64,000 bases of DNA, from NCBI RefSeq assembly GCF_001049755.1, contig NZ_CVLB01000003.1, positions 310,001-374,000 of the forward strand, written 5' to 3'. The notes beneath the pieces were generated by a model. The model did no database searches and was not told the origin of the DNA. It saw only the letters and a list, made by a program, of their open reading frames with translations. Shown piece by piece: positions 26,035 through 35,095 of the stretch (position 1 is its first letter; the number at the start of each line of letters is the position of its first letter). The position numbers were made by a program, and so were the translations under genes. This DNA is from Brachyspira suanatina (lineage in GTDB: Bacteria > Spirochaetota > Brachyspiria > Brachyspirales > Brachyspiraceae).

Positions 26035-27006
26035 CTATTTTTTATAGTCTTCACAATGTTCTTCTTTATGTTTGATATTATCTCTATATACAGGCTGAAA
26101 TTCTTCCCTTAAAAGTTTTCTGTTCAAATCTTTGCCTATAAATACTACTTCAAGCTTATCATTTTCATTTGCTCCTGTAACAGCATATCTTTCTCCTACA
26201 ACATCATATCTAAAATAATTACTACCGCATTTTATAAAACCTTTAGACCTTGCTATGAATCCAAAGCGTCCGTGAATAATATCTTCAAGTAAAGTCATAA
26301 ATTTATTTTCACTTTCCACACAGCATCCTTTCATACTTATAGAGTCGGGCATTTCTTCATTTTTTGGTTTTTCCAATTCTTTTATAGCATATTTATCATC
26401 TAAAAATGAATTTAAAATGTTTTCCCACCATTTTTTATCTTTATTAGAATAATGTTCTTCAAGTATTTCTATATTATCTAATGGTAAATTGTTTCTCATA
26501 ATCAATGACTTTATTTTTTTTATAAGATCTTCTTTTTCATATTCTTCTTTTGACTCTATTTTAGATATTATTATCTTTGATCCGTTTAAAATTTGATCAG
26601 TATAAATATCATCATAGGAATTAATAAAAGAGTCGAATGTATTTCCGTCTATTATAGTTATAGGTTTCAAAAGTACTATTCTTTCATATTCAATTTGTTT
26701 TATATTGTTGATAATATTGCTTAGTTTAGCAGCTCCTGTAGGTTCCACTATTAAGTATTCAGGATCAAGAGAATTAGCTATTGTGAGTATAGAAGAAGCA
26801 AAATCTTGTTTCATAGTGCAGCATACACATCCTTCTGTAAGTTCCCAGATATTCATGCCTTCATCTTTCAATATATTAGAATCTATATCGACATCGCCAT
26901 ATTCATTTTCCATTACAACAAAATCTCTTTTGGTTTTATTGGCCATTTCTTTTATGAGTGTAGTTTTTCCAGCGCCTAAAAATCCTGAAACGATCAATAT
27001 TTTCAT
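26035..27006 (-). CDS. COG0523 (CobW/ZNG-type) metal-chaperone GTPase
   Basis: A 323-residue P-loop GTPase: GFLGAGKTTL at residues 8-17, the metal-binding CxCC signature in EGCVCCTMKQD near 59, a Walker B-type LIVEPTGAAKLS near 85, and a C-terminal CobW_C domain with a second cysteine pair (GCCVESE). The extreme C-terminus is His/Glu/Cys-rich (HKEEHCEDYKK). COG0523 proteins deliver zinc, cobalt or iron to client enzymes with GTP. It is transcribed away from a zinc-type alcohol dehydrogenase gene 215 bp away. The family is certain; the metal and client are not. Confidence 0.9.
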   Translation of the reverse strand: MKILIVSGFLGAGKTTLIKEMANKTKRDFVVMENEYGDVDIDSNILKDEGMNIWELTEGCVCCTMKQDFASSILTIANSLDPEYLIVEPTGAAKLSNIINNIKQIEYERIVLLKPITIIDGNTFDSFINSYDDIYTDQILNGSKIIISKIESKEEYEKEDLIKKIKSLIMRNNLPLDNIEILEEHYSNKDKKWWENILNSFLDDKYAIKELEKPKNEEMPDSISMKGCCVESENKFMTLLEDIIHGRFGFIARSKGFIKCGSNYFRYDVVGERYAVTGANENDKLEVVFIGKDLNRKLLREEFQPVYRDNIKHKEEHCEDYKK

Positions 27007-27220
27007 ATATTACATTTCTCCATTAATACTGTTATATAATCATTATATAATGCTTTGTATATAAAAGCTAGTAATGATAAATAGAGTACTAATATATAGA
27101 TTTTTTATATGACGGTATTTTATTACAAAATAAATTTATAATAATAAAATTTTATTTTAAATAAAATGTATAGTTTTTTACTTTTAAAATCATATATAAA
27201 ATAAAAAAAGGAGTGTAAAT

Positions 27221-28282
27221 ATGAAAGGATATGCTATGTTAAAAATAGGTGAATCAGGTTGGATTGAGAAAGAAAGACCTGCTTGCGGTCCTGCTGATGC
27301 TATTGTGAAACCTCTTGCTGTTGCTATATGTACTTCTGATGTACATACATTATGGGAAGGTGCTATAGGTGAAAGACATAATATGATTTTAGGTCATGAA
27401 GCTTGTGGTGAGGTTGTAGAAGTTGGAAGTTTAGTAAAAGACTTTAAACCTGGAGATAAAGTTTTAGTTCCTGCTATTACTCCTGATTGGAATAGTGTAG
27501 AAGCTCAGGCTGGATATTCTATGCACTCAGGCGGTATGCTTGCCGGATGGAAATTCTCTAACTTTAAAGATGGTGTATTTGGAGAATTCTTCCATGTTAA
27601 TGATGCTGATGGTAACTTGGCTCTTTTACCTAGCAATATTGATCCTGTAGATGCTTGTATGCTTTCTGATATGGTGCCTACTGGTTTCCATGGTGCTGAG
27701 TTAGCTGATGTACAATATGGAGATAGTGTACTTGTTATTGGTATTGGACCTGTTGGTCTTATGGGAGTTGCTGGCGCTGCTTTAAGAGGAGCTTCAAGAA
27801 TTATTGCTGTTGGTACTAGACCTAATTGTGTTGAAGCTGCTAAAAAATATGGTGCTGAAGAGTTCATTAGCTATAAAAATGGAACTATTGATGAGCAAGT
27901 TTTGAAAATGACTAATGGTAAAGGTGTTGATAAAGTTATTATTGCTGGCGGCGGTGTTGAAACTTTTGCTGAAGCAGTTCGTTCTTTAAAACCAGGCGGT
28001 AAAATCGGAAATGTTAACTATTTAGGTAAAGGTGATTATATACAAATTCCTAGAGCTGAATGGGGTGTTGGTATGGGGCATAAAGCTATACTTGGCGGAC
28101 TTATGCCTGGCGGAAGACTAAGAATGGAAAAACTTGGTGCATTAGTAGCTTCTGGAAAATTAAATGTTCATCATTTAGTTTCTCATGTATTTGAGGGTTG
28201 GGAAAATCTTGAAAAGGCTTTATTTATGATGAGAGATAAACCTGCTGATTTAATTAAACCTGTAGTAAGAATTGAGAAATAA
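27221..28282 (+). CDS. adh: NADP-dependent secondary alcohol dehydrogenase (zinc type)
   Basis: A 353-residue medium-chain dehydrogenase that reads like Thermoanaerobacter brockii/Clostridium beijerinckii ADH (352 residues): Cys37 in AICTSDVHTLWEGAIG, GHEACGEVVEVG with His/Glu zinc ligands, the catalytic-site Asp in MLSDMVPTGFHGAELA, and nucleotide fold GIGPVGLMGVAGAALRGAS. The GTRPN after the fold fits NADP preference. These enzymes interconvert ketones or aldehydes and alcohols during fermentation. It has AAAGGAG and its own terminator. Absence of the four structural-zinc cysteines fits the brockii type. Confidence 0.92.
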   Translation: MKGYAMLKIGESGWIEKERPACGPADAIVKPLAVAICTSDVHTLWEGAIGERHNMILGHEACGEVVEVGSLVKDFKPGDKVLVPAITPDWNSVEAQAGYSMHSGGMLAGWKFSNFKDGVFGEFFHVNDADGNLALLPSNIDPVDACMLSDMVPTGFHGAELADVQYGDSVLVIGIGPVGLMGVAGAALRGASRIIAVGTRPNCVEAAKKYGAEEFISYKNGTIDEQVLKMTNGKGVDKVIIAGGGVETFAEAVRSLKPGGKIGNVNYLGKGDYIQIPRAEWGVGMGHKAILGGLMPGGRLRMEKLGALVASGKLNVHHLVSHVFEGWENLEKALFMMRDKPADLIKPVVRIEK

Positions 28283-28303
28283 TCGTTCTATCTAATAGAA
28301 AAG

Positions 28304-28337
28304 CTGGTAGGTATTAAAAATATCTGCCAGTTTTTAT
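28304..28337 (+). terminator. Intrinsic terminator after adh
   Basis: Stem CTGGTAGGTA with TATCTGCCAG (one or two wobble pairs), then TTTTTA. Confidence 0.75.
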
Positions 28338-28429
28338 TTTTATTAATTTATTAATAAAAAACCGCCATTCAATATTTATAGTTTTAAATTTTAATTTTGT
28401 TCTATCTATATTTTTGAACTAATTAGAAA

Positions 28430-28685
28430 TGAAGGTTCCAGCCAAAAGTTTTATTTACATTTTTAATCTATTCAGACGCACGGTGAATGTATTTTTAGAT
28501 ATAATTTAAATTTTAATTAATATGCAATCTTATATTTATTATTCGGCTCAGCGTGCGGAATGGATATTCTAAATTTAAATAAATCTTGGGCGGGTGCTTT
28601 AATTTCTAATCAAGTTAAAAAAATAATTAAATCAAAATTTCAAATTGTAACAATAAATATAAAGGGCGGGCGTATGTAATTAAAA
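28430..28685. repeat. Intergenic GC-banded palindromic repeat (copy 2)
   Basis: The bands ACGCACGGTGAA (~28475), GCGTGCGGAA (~28549), CTTGGGCGGGTG (~28585) and AAAGGGCGGGCG (~28660) have the same order and spacing as the right half of the copy at 25525-25980. The repeat reaches the stop of the thymidine kinase gene. Confidence 0.7.
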
Positions 28686-28687
28686 TT

Positions 28688-29281
28688 TTATAAATCAAAT
28701 TTTACTTCATCTTCGCCTTCATAACAATATCTGCACACGCATTTATATATATCATCTCCTATTACAACTCTGTCAACATCTTTAACTATTCTCTTTGAAT
28801 ATATTCCCTTTCTTCCACAGTCGCATTTACCGAAAACTTTTGTATGTATATCAATCAAATCTTCTTCTATTAATGCCGATACACTTTCCCAATAATTTCT
28901 TTTATAGTCCATATCAAGAGAAGCTATACAAAAATTGGTTTTGCAGTTTCTTTGAGTGCATGTTTTTATGAGTTTTATAAAAATGGAAGTATCATTTAAA
29001 AAACAAAATTCATCTATTCCTACAATATCATATCTTGCAATATAATTATAAATATTTTCTATATCTTTTCCAATATTATTTTCAATTTCTTCTTCAGTGA
29101 TTATATCTATTCTTTTATCTAAATAAACATTTTTATCACGGCAAAAATATCCTCTAAAAGAAATTGCTGGATATATGAATAATATTTTTATATTTTTATT
29201 TTCAAGTAAAAGATAATCTAAAGTTTTAATTAGATATTTTGATTTTCCTGCGAACATAGGTCCGGTAATTAAATGATTCAT
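28688..29281 (-). CDS. tdk: Thymidine kinase (type II)
   Basis: A 197-residue thymidine kinase: P-loop GPMFAGKSKYLIKTLDYLL at residues 7-25, Walker B and catalytic Glu in YDIVGIDEFCFLND near 85-98, and a lasso region with four zinc cysteines (CDC near 152 and CRYC near 185). It phosphorylates thymidine for dTTP salvage. The sequence is shorter and more diverged than E. coli Tdk but keeps all catalytic features. Monocistronic, opposite to its neighbours. Confidence 0.88.
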   Translation of the reverse strand: MNHLITGPMFAGKSKYLIKTLDYLLLENKNIKILFIYPAISFRGYFCRDKNVYLDKRIDIITEEEIENNIGKDIENIYNYIARYDIVGIDEFCFLNDTSIFIKLIKTCTQRNCKTNFCIASLDMDYKRNYWESVSALIEEDLIDIHTKVFGKCDCGRKGIYSKRIVKDVDRVVIGDDIYKCVCRYCYEGEDEVKFDL

Positions 29282-29429
29282 AAAAGTCCAATATTTTTAA
29301 GTGAATTATAATATTATATCATTAAAAAATGTATATATCAAATATAAATGCTGTAAAAAAGTATATTATAATTAGTTTAATTTTTATGTAGATATGTTAT
29401 AATACAATGATGAAGTTTAGGAGTTAATT

Positions 29430-30398
29430 ATGACATATTATGATGCAGCTAAAAAAGTTTTAGAGCAAAGCGATGTTCCCATGAAAGTTGATGAAATATG
29501 GGAGAAGGCTTGCGAATTAGGTTATGATAAAGAAATAAAAGAAACTGGTAAGAAAAAAAATTCTGATTATCAAATGAGTAAAACTCCAACTTATAGTTTA
29601 AGCTCTAGTATTTATACAGATATAAAATATAATCCAGATACTACAATATTTGTTAAAGTTGGTAAAGGTAAATTTTTCCTAAAAGATAAAATAAATAATT
29701 CAAATCAAAATATAATAAATGAAATTGATAATTTAAGTGAAGAAGAAGAAACAGAAGATATTATTGAAAATACAATTACAAATAAAAAAATATTAGAAGA
29801 AGATTTGCATGCACCTCTTACAAAATATTTATATTCGATGAGAATATACTCTAAAACAATAAATTCTACTAATACGGGTTTAAAAGGAAAAATGAAATGG
29901 AGTAATCCAGATATGGTGTCTGTTACTTTTAAAGATTATATTAATAAATCAGTTTTGCAATTATTCAATCATATAAATTTACCAACTACAGAGCTTTATG
30001 CTTATGAATTAAAATTAAAACTTACACTTGGAACTTTAACAAAATATTATTTTCAAGCATTATCAAATTCAGGCTGGGCTAATGAGGCTTGGCTGGTTGC
30101 TATGGAAATAGATGAAAATGATAGATACTTAATGGAAGAAATAAAAATATTAAATCAGTCTTTCGGTGTTGGAATAATAAAATTAAATTATGATAATCCT
30201 GAAGATTCAGAAATACTATTTTCAGCTAAAAAAAGAAATTATTTGGATATAGACACTATGAATAAACTTTATAATAATAATAAAGATTTTCAACATTTTA
30301 TTAATGATGTTAATGAAATATTAGAAGCTAAAGATAAATCCAAAAATCATATAATATCAAGTTTGATAAATAGCGGGAGATTCAATAATCCTCATTAA
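29430..30398 (+). CDS. HARE-HTH domain protein, restriction-endonuclease-like (COG2958)
   Basis: A 322-residue protein with ribosome site TAGGAG. Residues 1-75 are a HARE-HTH (HB1/ASXL) domain: AAKKVLEQSDVPMKVDEIWEKA, then TPTYSLSSSIYTDI and FVKVGKGKFFLKD. After an acidic linker (85-115) comes an alpha/beta region (LYAYELKLKLTL, AWLVAMEIDEND, GVGIIKLNYDNPEDSEIL) that resembles the uncharacterised COG2958 domain. HARE-HTH domains occur with restriction and other DNA-acting enzymes, so a DNA-directed role is likely, possibly solitary restriction. No methylase or other defence gene is adjacent. Confidence 0.7.
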   Translation: MTYYDAAKKVLEQSDVPMKVDEIWEKACELGYDKEIKETGKKKNSDYQMSKTPTYSLSSSIYTDIKYNPDTTIFVKVGKGKFFLKDKINNSNQNIINEIDNLSEEEETEDIIENTITNKKILEEDLHAPLTKYLYSMRIYSKTINSTNTGLKGKMKWSNPDMVSVTFKDYINKSVLQLFNHINLPTTELYAYELKLKLTLGTLTKYYFQALSNSGWANEAWLVAMEIDENDRYLMEEIKILNQSFGVGIIKLNYDNPEDSEILFSAKKRNYLDIDTMNKLYNNNKDFQHFINDVNEILEAKDKSKNHIISSLINSGRFNNPH

Positions 30399-30424
30399 CT
30401 AAAAAATCAAAAGTATTTGCCTAT

Positions 30425-30544
30425 ATGAGTGAATTTGGTTTTAAGAACAATATTAAAGCCGAAGATTTTGATTTAACGCCTTATGTTGATTTTTATAATA
30501 TTTATTTGAATGATTTAAAAGAGTTTCTAATTAATATATTATAA
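30425..30544 (+). pseudogene. Short frame after the HARE-HTH gene, possible frameshifted remnant
   Basis: A 39-codon frame (MSEFGFKNNIKAEDFDL...) begins 27 bp after the stop of the previous gene and is also open upstream into it in another frame (TKKSKVFAY before the Met). It has no ribosome site. It could be the displaced C-terminus of the HARE-HTH gene or the tail of a lost partner. Weak evidence. Confidence 0.3.
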
Positions 30545-30575
30545 TGATTTATAAAATATTAATTACTTGCATTTT

Positions 30576-30622
30576 CGCGAAGCGTGCCTGCGGCAGCAAC
30601 TTTTTGCGGCGGGAAAAAGTTG
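30576..30622. repeat. Double mini-hairpin module followed by poly-T hairpin
   Basis: CGCGAAGCG then TGCCTGCGGCA (30576-30595), immediately followed by the hairpin with arms CAACTTTTT and AAAAAGTTG around GCGGCGGG (30597-30622). Confidence 0.65.
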
Positions 30623-30730
30623 AATAAATTATATATTAAAAAATATATCTTAAATATAAATTATATAAAAATTATTTAACACTTGAATTCATTTTCTTAT
30701 ATGCTATAGTTTAAATATTAATTAAAATAA

Positions 30731-32908
30731 ATGGAAAACAAATTGAATATAAAAACACAAAACAAAAAAATAGAACTGCTCGCACCTGTAGGAGATGAAA
30801 GAGGATTAAAGGCCGCTGTTAATGCTGGAGCTGATGCTGTATATTTCGGTACTAAAAGTTTTAATGCTAGGGTAGGGGCAGCTGAAAACTTCGATGAAAA
30901 GGCACTTGAAGAAAATATAAAATTCGCAAAATTAAGAAATGTTAATGTTTATATTACAGTTAATACTTTAGTTTATAATGATGAAATTGATAAAGTGCTT
31001 CCATTAATAAAAACTGTTTCTGATTTTGGAGCTGATGCTATTATCGTTCAGGACTTAGGTATTATTGATATTGTTAGAAATAATTTAAATATTGCTATGC
31101 ATGCAAGCACACAGATGTCTTGTAATAATTTAGACAGTGTAAAACTTCTTAAAAGTATTGGTATTGATAGGGTAGTGTTGGCACGTGAAATGAGTTTAGA
31201 GAATATAAAATATATCAGAGATAATACGGATATGGAACTTGAAACTTTTGTGCATGGAGCTTTATGCGTAAGTTTTTCAGGTCAATGTGCTTATTCTTAT
31301 TTGCATGGAGGAAGAAGTGCAAACCGCGGAGCCTGTGCTCAGCCTTGCAGAATGGAATACACTGGAGGGAAAACGGATTATCCTTTGAGTACAAAAGATT
31401 TAATGACTATTGATATAATTCCGAACTTACTCGAAAGCGGAATAACTTCATTTAAAATAGAAGGGCGTGCTAAAAGAAGCGAATATGTTGCAGTTGCCAC
31501 TTCAATATATAGGCATGCTATTGATTTGGCTTTAGAAAATAAAGATATACCTACCCAAAAATACAGAGAAGATTTAATGAAAATTTTTAATAGAGGTGGA
31601 TTTTCTCAAGGTTATTATTATAATTCAAAAGATATATTTGAAAATTATAAGCCTAGCCATGACGGTGAATATATAGGAGAAGTTACTGCATACAAGAAAA
31701 ATAAAATATATATAAAAGCAGAAAAAGAATTAAATGTTTATGATGGGTTATCATTTGGAGATAGCGGAAAAGTTGGAATGCAGATTTCTGATTTATATAA
31801 AGATAATGTAAGAGTAAAAAGAGCGAAAGGAAATTTAAGTTTTTCAGCTGTTTTAAAAAATGTAAATATTGGTGATGAAGTTTATAGAACCACTGATAAA
31901 TTACAAATGGACGAAGCAGATAAAATAATTGAAAGCGATCATTTTAAACATTTGCTCGATTTAAATTGTATAATTGGATTCAATAATGAAAAAATAAAAT
32001 TAATAGTCAACAGTAAATATGATGAAAGACTAAACAATATAGAATATATAAGCGATTATACAGTTCAGGAAGCTAAAACTAAAGCAACAACCAAAGAAGA
32101 TATTTTTAATTCTCTTTCAAAAACTGGCGGAACTGTATTTGAATTTGAAAATATTAATATAGAGGAAAATTTTAAAAATCCTTTTATACCAGTAAAAATT
32201 TTAAATGAAGCTAGAAGATGCATAATTGAAAAACTTGAAAGTATTTTAATGCAGTCTAAAAAAATTAATTATAATAAAGATTGTGAAAAAAATATTAATT
32301 ATCCAAACACTGATATAAAAGTTTTAATCGCAAACAGTGAAGAGAAAATTAATTTATATTCTGATATTCATTATGATAAAAAAATATTATTTCCAAATGT
32401 TTATGATGAAAATATAATTAAGCTTTTTGAGGCTAAAAAAATAGACGGTATACTTCTACCTCATGTAACATTTGATAAAGATATTGAGGTTATAAAAAGC
32501 ATAGTAGAAAAAACAAATAACATGATAGTAATATGCAATAACTTGGGACATATTGAAGCATTAAAAGGAAAAGCTATATTATGGGCAGGAATTGGTCTTA
32601 ATGCGATTAATAATTACAGTGTGAATCTTTTATACAAATTAGGAATTGATACTGTTATATCGGCTATAGAAGCAGGTAAAAATTTAAAACATACTTTATC
32701 TGTAAAAGAAGGTTTTATTCCTGCTATGAACTTTGCATTCTGTCCGAAAAGTATGTCTGTAGGTTGCAGTAAATGTAAAGAAGAAGATATTATTGATCAT
32801 AGGGGAAATACTGTAATATTTGATTGTGTGAGAATGCATAACAAAACAAGTTTTATATTAGAAAAAATAAAAAACAAAAATGGAAATATTTATTACAGTA
32901 TATATTAA
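30731..32908 (+). CDS. Peptidase U32 family protein (RlhA/YhbU-like)
   Basis: A 725-residue protein. The N-terminal TIM-barrel-like U32 domain has ELLAPVGDERGLKAAVNAGADA at the start and the signature ETFVHGALCVSFSGQC followed by NRGACAQPCR near 190-210. A DUF3656-like middle/C-terminal region follows, and the tail has a second Cys cluster (CPKSMSVGCSKCKEED). Relatives include collagenase-like proteins and RlhA, which hydroxylates 23S rRNA C2501 with prephenate-derived chemistry. The Cys sets suggest an iron-sulfur cluster. The start at 30731 has only a weak ribosome site. Confidence 0.88.
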   Translation: MENKLNIKTQNKKIELLAPVGDERGLKAAVNAGADAVYFGTKSFNARVGAAENFDEKALEENIKFAKLRNVNVYITVNTLVYNDEIDKVLPLIKTVSDFGADAIIVQDLGIIDIVRNNLNIAMHASTQMSCNNLDSVKLLKSIGIDRVVLAREMSLENIKYIRDNTDMELETFVHGALCVSFSGQCAYSYLHGGRSANRGACAQPCRMEYTGGKTDYPLSTKDLMTIDIIPNLLESGITSFKIEGRAKRSEYVAVATSIYRHAIDLALENKDIPTQKYREDLMKIFNRGGFSQGYYYNSKDIFENYKPSHDGEYIGEVTAYKKNKIYIKAEKELNVYDGLSFGDSGKVGMQISDLYKDNVRVKRAKGNLSFSAVLKNVNIGDEVYRTTDKLQMDEADKIIESDHFKHLLDLNCIIGFNNEKIKLIVNSKYDERLNNIEYISDYTVQEAKTKATTKEDIFNSLSKTGGTVFEFENINIEENFKNPFIPVKILNEARRCIIEKLESILMQSKKINYNKDCEKNINYPNTDIKVLIANSEEKINLYSDIHYDKKILFPNVYDENIIKLFEAKKIDGILLPHVTFDKDIEVIKSIVEKTNNMIVICNNLGHIEALKGKAILWAGIGLNAINNYSVNLLYKLGIDTVISAIEAGKNLKHTLSVKEGFIPAMNFAFCPKSMSVGCSKCKEEDIIDHRGNTVIFDCVRMHNKTSFILEKIKNKNGNIYYSIY

Positions 32909-32948
32909 ATATAATAGTACGAATTTTGATTAAAATTTTTTAAAATAA

Positions 32949-32990
32949 AAATAGAGATATAAAATTAATTACATCTCTATTTTTATTTTA
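32949..32990. terminator. Bidirectional terminator between convergent genes
   Basis: Arms AAATAGAGAT and ATCTCTATTT with A and T tracts on the outer sides; it serves the U32 gene and the opposing Spy-like gene. Confidence 0.75.
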
Positions 32991-33011
32991 AGGTAGTTTT
33001 TTAATAAGTAT

Positions 33012-33389
33012 TTATTTATTATTTTTTATATCATTATATTTTGCTAAAAATTCATCTGCTAAATCTTGAAGTTCTTTTGAATACTGAATATTTAAATTCA
33101 TAGAATTGCTTATAACATTAGGATCAGAATTCTTTTTAGACATTTCTAAATCCATTTTAGTTTTTTCTAAATAAATTTTTTCTTTTAAGTCATGGAATCT
33201 TGATTGATATTCTGCTTTTAATTTCATAACTTCTGCTAATTGTTCCTGTGTAAGTCCTGCTTCATTATAAATAAAATATTCATAATTGCATTTTCCGTTA
33301 TAATCTTTCCAGTCATATTTTTTTTCTTTTGCATATACTGATACTGATAAAATAACTGTAAATAAAATAATACTAAAAATACGTCTCAT
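33012..33389 (-). CDS. Spy/CpxP-like periplasmic protein
   Basis: A 125-residue protein with a signal peptide (MRRIFSIILFTVILSVSVYA, cleavage after ~20). The mature part is helical with LTQEQLAEVMKLKAEYQSRF, a match to the LTxxQ motif of Spy/CpxP periplasmic chaperones, and a long amphipathic helix. It probably buffers envelope stress. Ribosome site AAGGGG. Single gene with a long AT-rich upstream region. Confidence 0.65.
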   Translation of the reverse strand: MRRIFSIILFTVILSVSVYAKEKKYDWKDYNGKCNYEYFIYNEAGLTQEQLAEVMKLKAEYQSRFHDLKEKIYLEKTKMDLEMSKKNSDPNVISNSMNLNIQYSKELQDLADEFLAKYNDIKNNK

Positions 33390-33571
33390 AATAATAACCC
33401 CTTTTTAATTAAATGTTGTATTTGCTTTATTAGACGAATTATACAAATAAAAGTTCCTAATGATTTATATTTTTTAATAATTTTTGTATAAAAATATTAT
33501 AAGATTTAATATGTAATTATTAAGCTAGTTAGACTATTTTATGTATATATAATATTTATATTTTAGATAAT

Positions 33572-34657
33572 TTATTGATTAGGTATTTTTTCTTTTATGA
33601 GATTTTTTATATATTCTACGGTATTTTTGCTATTATTTTTGATAAAATTATTTTCTTTTTCATTAAGAATTAATATAACTTTATTATTATTTATTATATA
33701 GTCATTATAATCAGTAATCCATTTGCATAATTTTTCACATTTTATAAAATATTTTTCTATATTATCTAAAGGATAAATATCTTTTCCTAAATAATAATAT
33801 TTAAAATCATATTCTAAATATAGACCAGCAGCTAATAAATTAACTTTACTTTTTTCAATTGCACTTTCTATATCTTCTTTGATAATTCTTTGTGTGTACT
33901 CTAAATTGTATATATATTTATATAACCATATATATTTCCCCAAAACATAAAAATTAGATTTAGAATAACATTTCTCCATATTTTTTATAATCATATCTGC
34001 AATATTAAAAAATATATATTTATTATTCATGAAATTATCAATATAATTTAAGTAGTGGAGATAGTATTTTTTATCATCAATATCTTGCTTTATTATTTCT
34101 CCATTATCTGAAAGAATGTACCCTGGATAAATTTGTTTTATTTCTTCTTTGACTATTTTCAAGTTTTCATCATTACTATTATGAAAAGATATTATTTGTT
34201 TTGCCAAATTTTCCTCTATTAAAACTCTTGGATGTTTGGCATATTTACTTTCTAATTCATATGCCTCTGAGACAGCTGGTCCAAAAACTATATTTTTTTC
34301 CTTATCATAGTAAACATTTCCAAATGTTATCCCTCCTCTAAATACATATCCTTCAGATATTAGTTTTTCAAGCATAACATTTGTATTATACAAAGCAATC
34401 CAAGAAAGTTTAATATTATCTTTTATATTTTCTTTTATACCTTCTTTATAATCATATATGATATAGCAACAATCCGAAAATGAAAATACAGTTCTTTTAT
34501 ATATTCTATGAGCATTAATATTATAATCATCTATTTTTTCTTGCTCTTTTGTTAAATATCTGAAAAACAAATTAATATCATATAAGCTTTCAAAACTATT
34601 ATTGTTTCTAGTACCTAAAATATCTATAAATATTACTAAACATTCCTTGAAACCCAT
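33572..34657 (-). CDS. Nucleotide-cyclase-like protein of unknown function
   Basis: A 361-residue soluble protein. It begins with a beta strand ending in an acidic residue (IFIDILG, Asp12), followed by FSFSDCCYIIYD (Asp62), then GYVFRGGITFGNVYYD near 120-135 and VFGPAVSEAYELESKYAKHPRVLI. This order of two metal-binding Asp positions plus the RGG-G-G strand recalls class III adenylate/guanylate cyclases and the diverged cyclases of bacterial signalling and Pycsar-type defence. The C-terminal 150 residues are helical and not recognised. No effector gene is adjacent. Function unproven. Confidence 0.5.
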   Translation of the reverse strand: MGFKECLVIFIDILGTRNNNSFESLYDINLFFRYLTKEQEKIDDYNINAHRIYKRTVFSFSDCCYIIYDYKEGIKENIKDNIKLSWIALYNTNVMLEKLISEGYVFRGGITFGNVYYDKEKNIVFGPAVSEAYELESKYAKHPRVLIEENLAKQIISFHNSNDENLKIVKEEIKQIYPGYILSDNGEIIKQDIDDKKYYLHYLNYIDNFMNNKYIFFNIADMIIKNMEKCYSKSNFYVLGKYIWLYKYIYNLEYTQRIIKEDIESAIEKSKVNLLAAGLYLEYDFKYYYLGKDIYPLDNIEKYFIKCEKLCKWITDYNDYIINNNKVILILNEKENNFIKNNSKNTVEYIKNLIKEKIPNQ

Positions 34658-34789
34658 TTTATATTCCTCATTTTTGTTATAATTGGATATAGTTTTATGA
34701 AAATTAAAATTTTATTAATTATAAACATAATTTATTTTTTATTAGTAAAACTATCATTTAAAATTATTTTATTGCTTGATGATAAATTA

Positions 34790-35035
34790 TAGCCCCCACC
34801 CAAGTTTTAATTAGGTTTAAAATTTTTATTAACGCACGGTGAACCAATTTTTATTTTTTATTTAAATTATTATTTTTAATTAATCATAAGTTTAAAACTT
34901 TTCTCTGCGTGCTTTGTGAAAGTAATAAATTTAATCAGATCTTGGGCGGGCAGCTAAAATAACAGATTAACATTAAAAAGAAAAATGAAGTTTAAATGAC
35001 AAGTATAATTAAAAATCCTGAAGGGCGGGATTGAA
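34790..35035. repeat. Intergenic GC-banded palindromic repeat (copy 3)
   Basis: Bands CCCCCACCCAAG (~34793), AACGCACGGTGAA (~34831), CTGCGTGCTTTG (~34905), CTTGGGCGGGCAG (~34941) and GAAGGGCGGGA (~35020) lie in the same order as in the other copies. The remainder of the 438-bp gap is A/T sequence. Confidence 0.7.
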
Positions 35036-35095
35036 AAATAATTCAAATGAAAAAGGTTTGAATAAATATATATTCAAACCCTTTATTTCTAGTTT

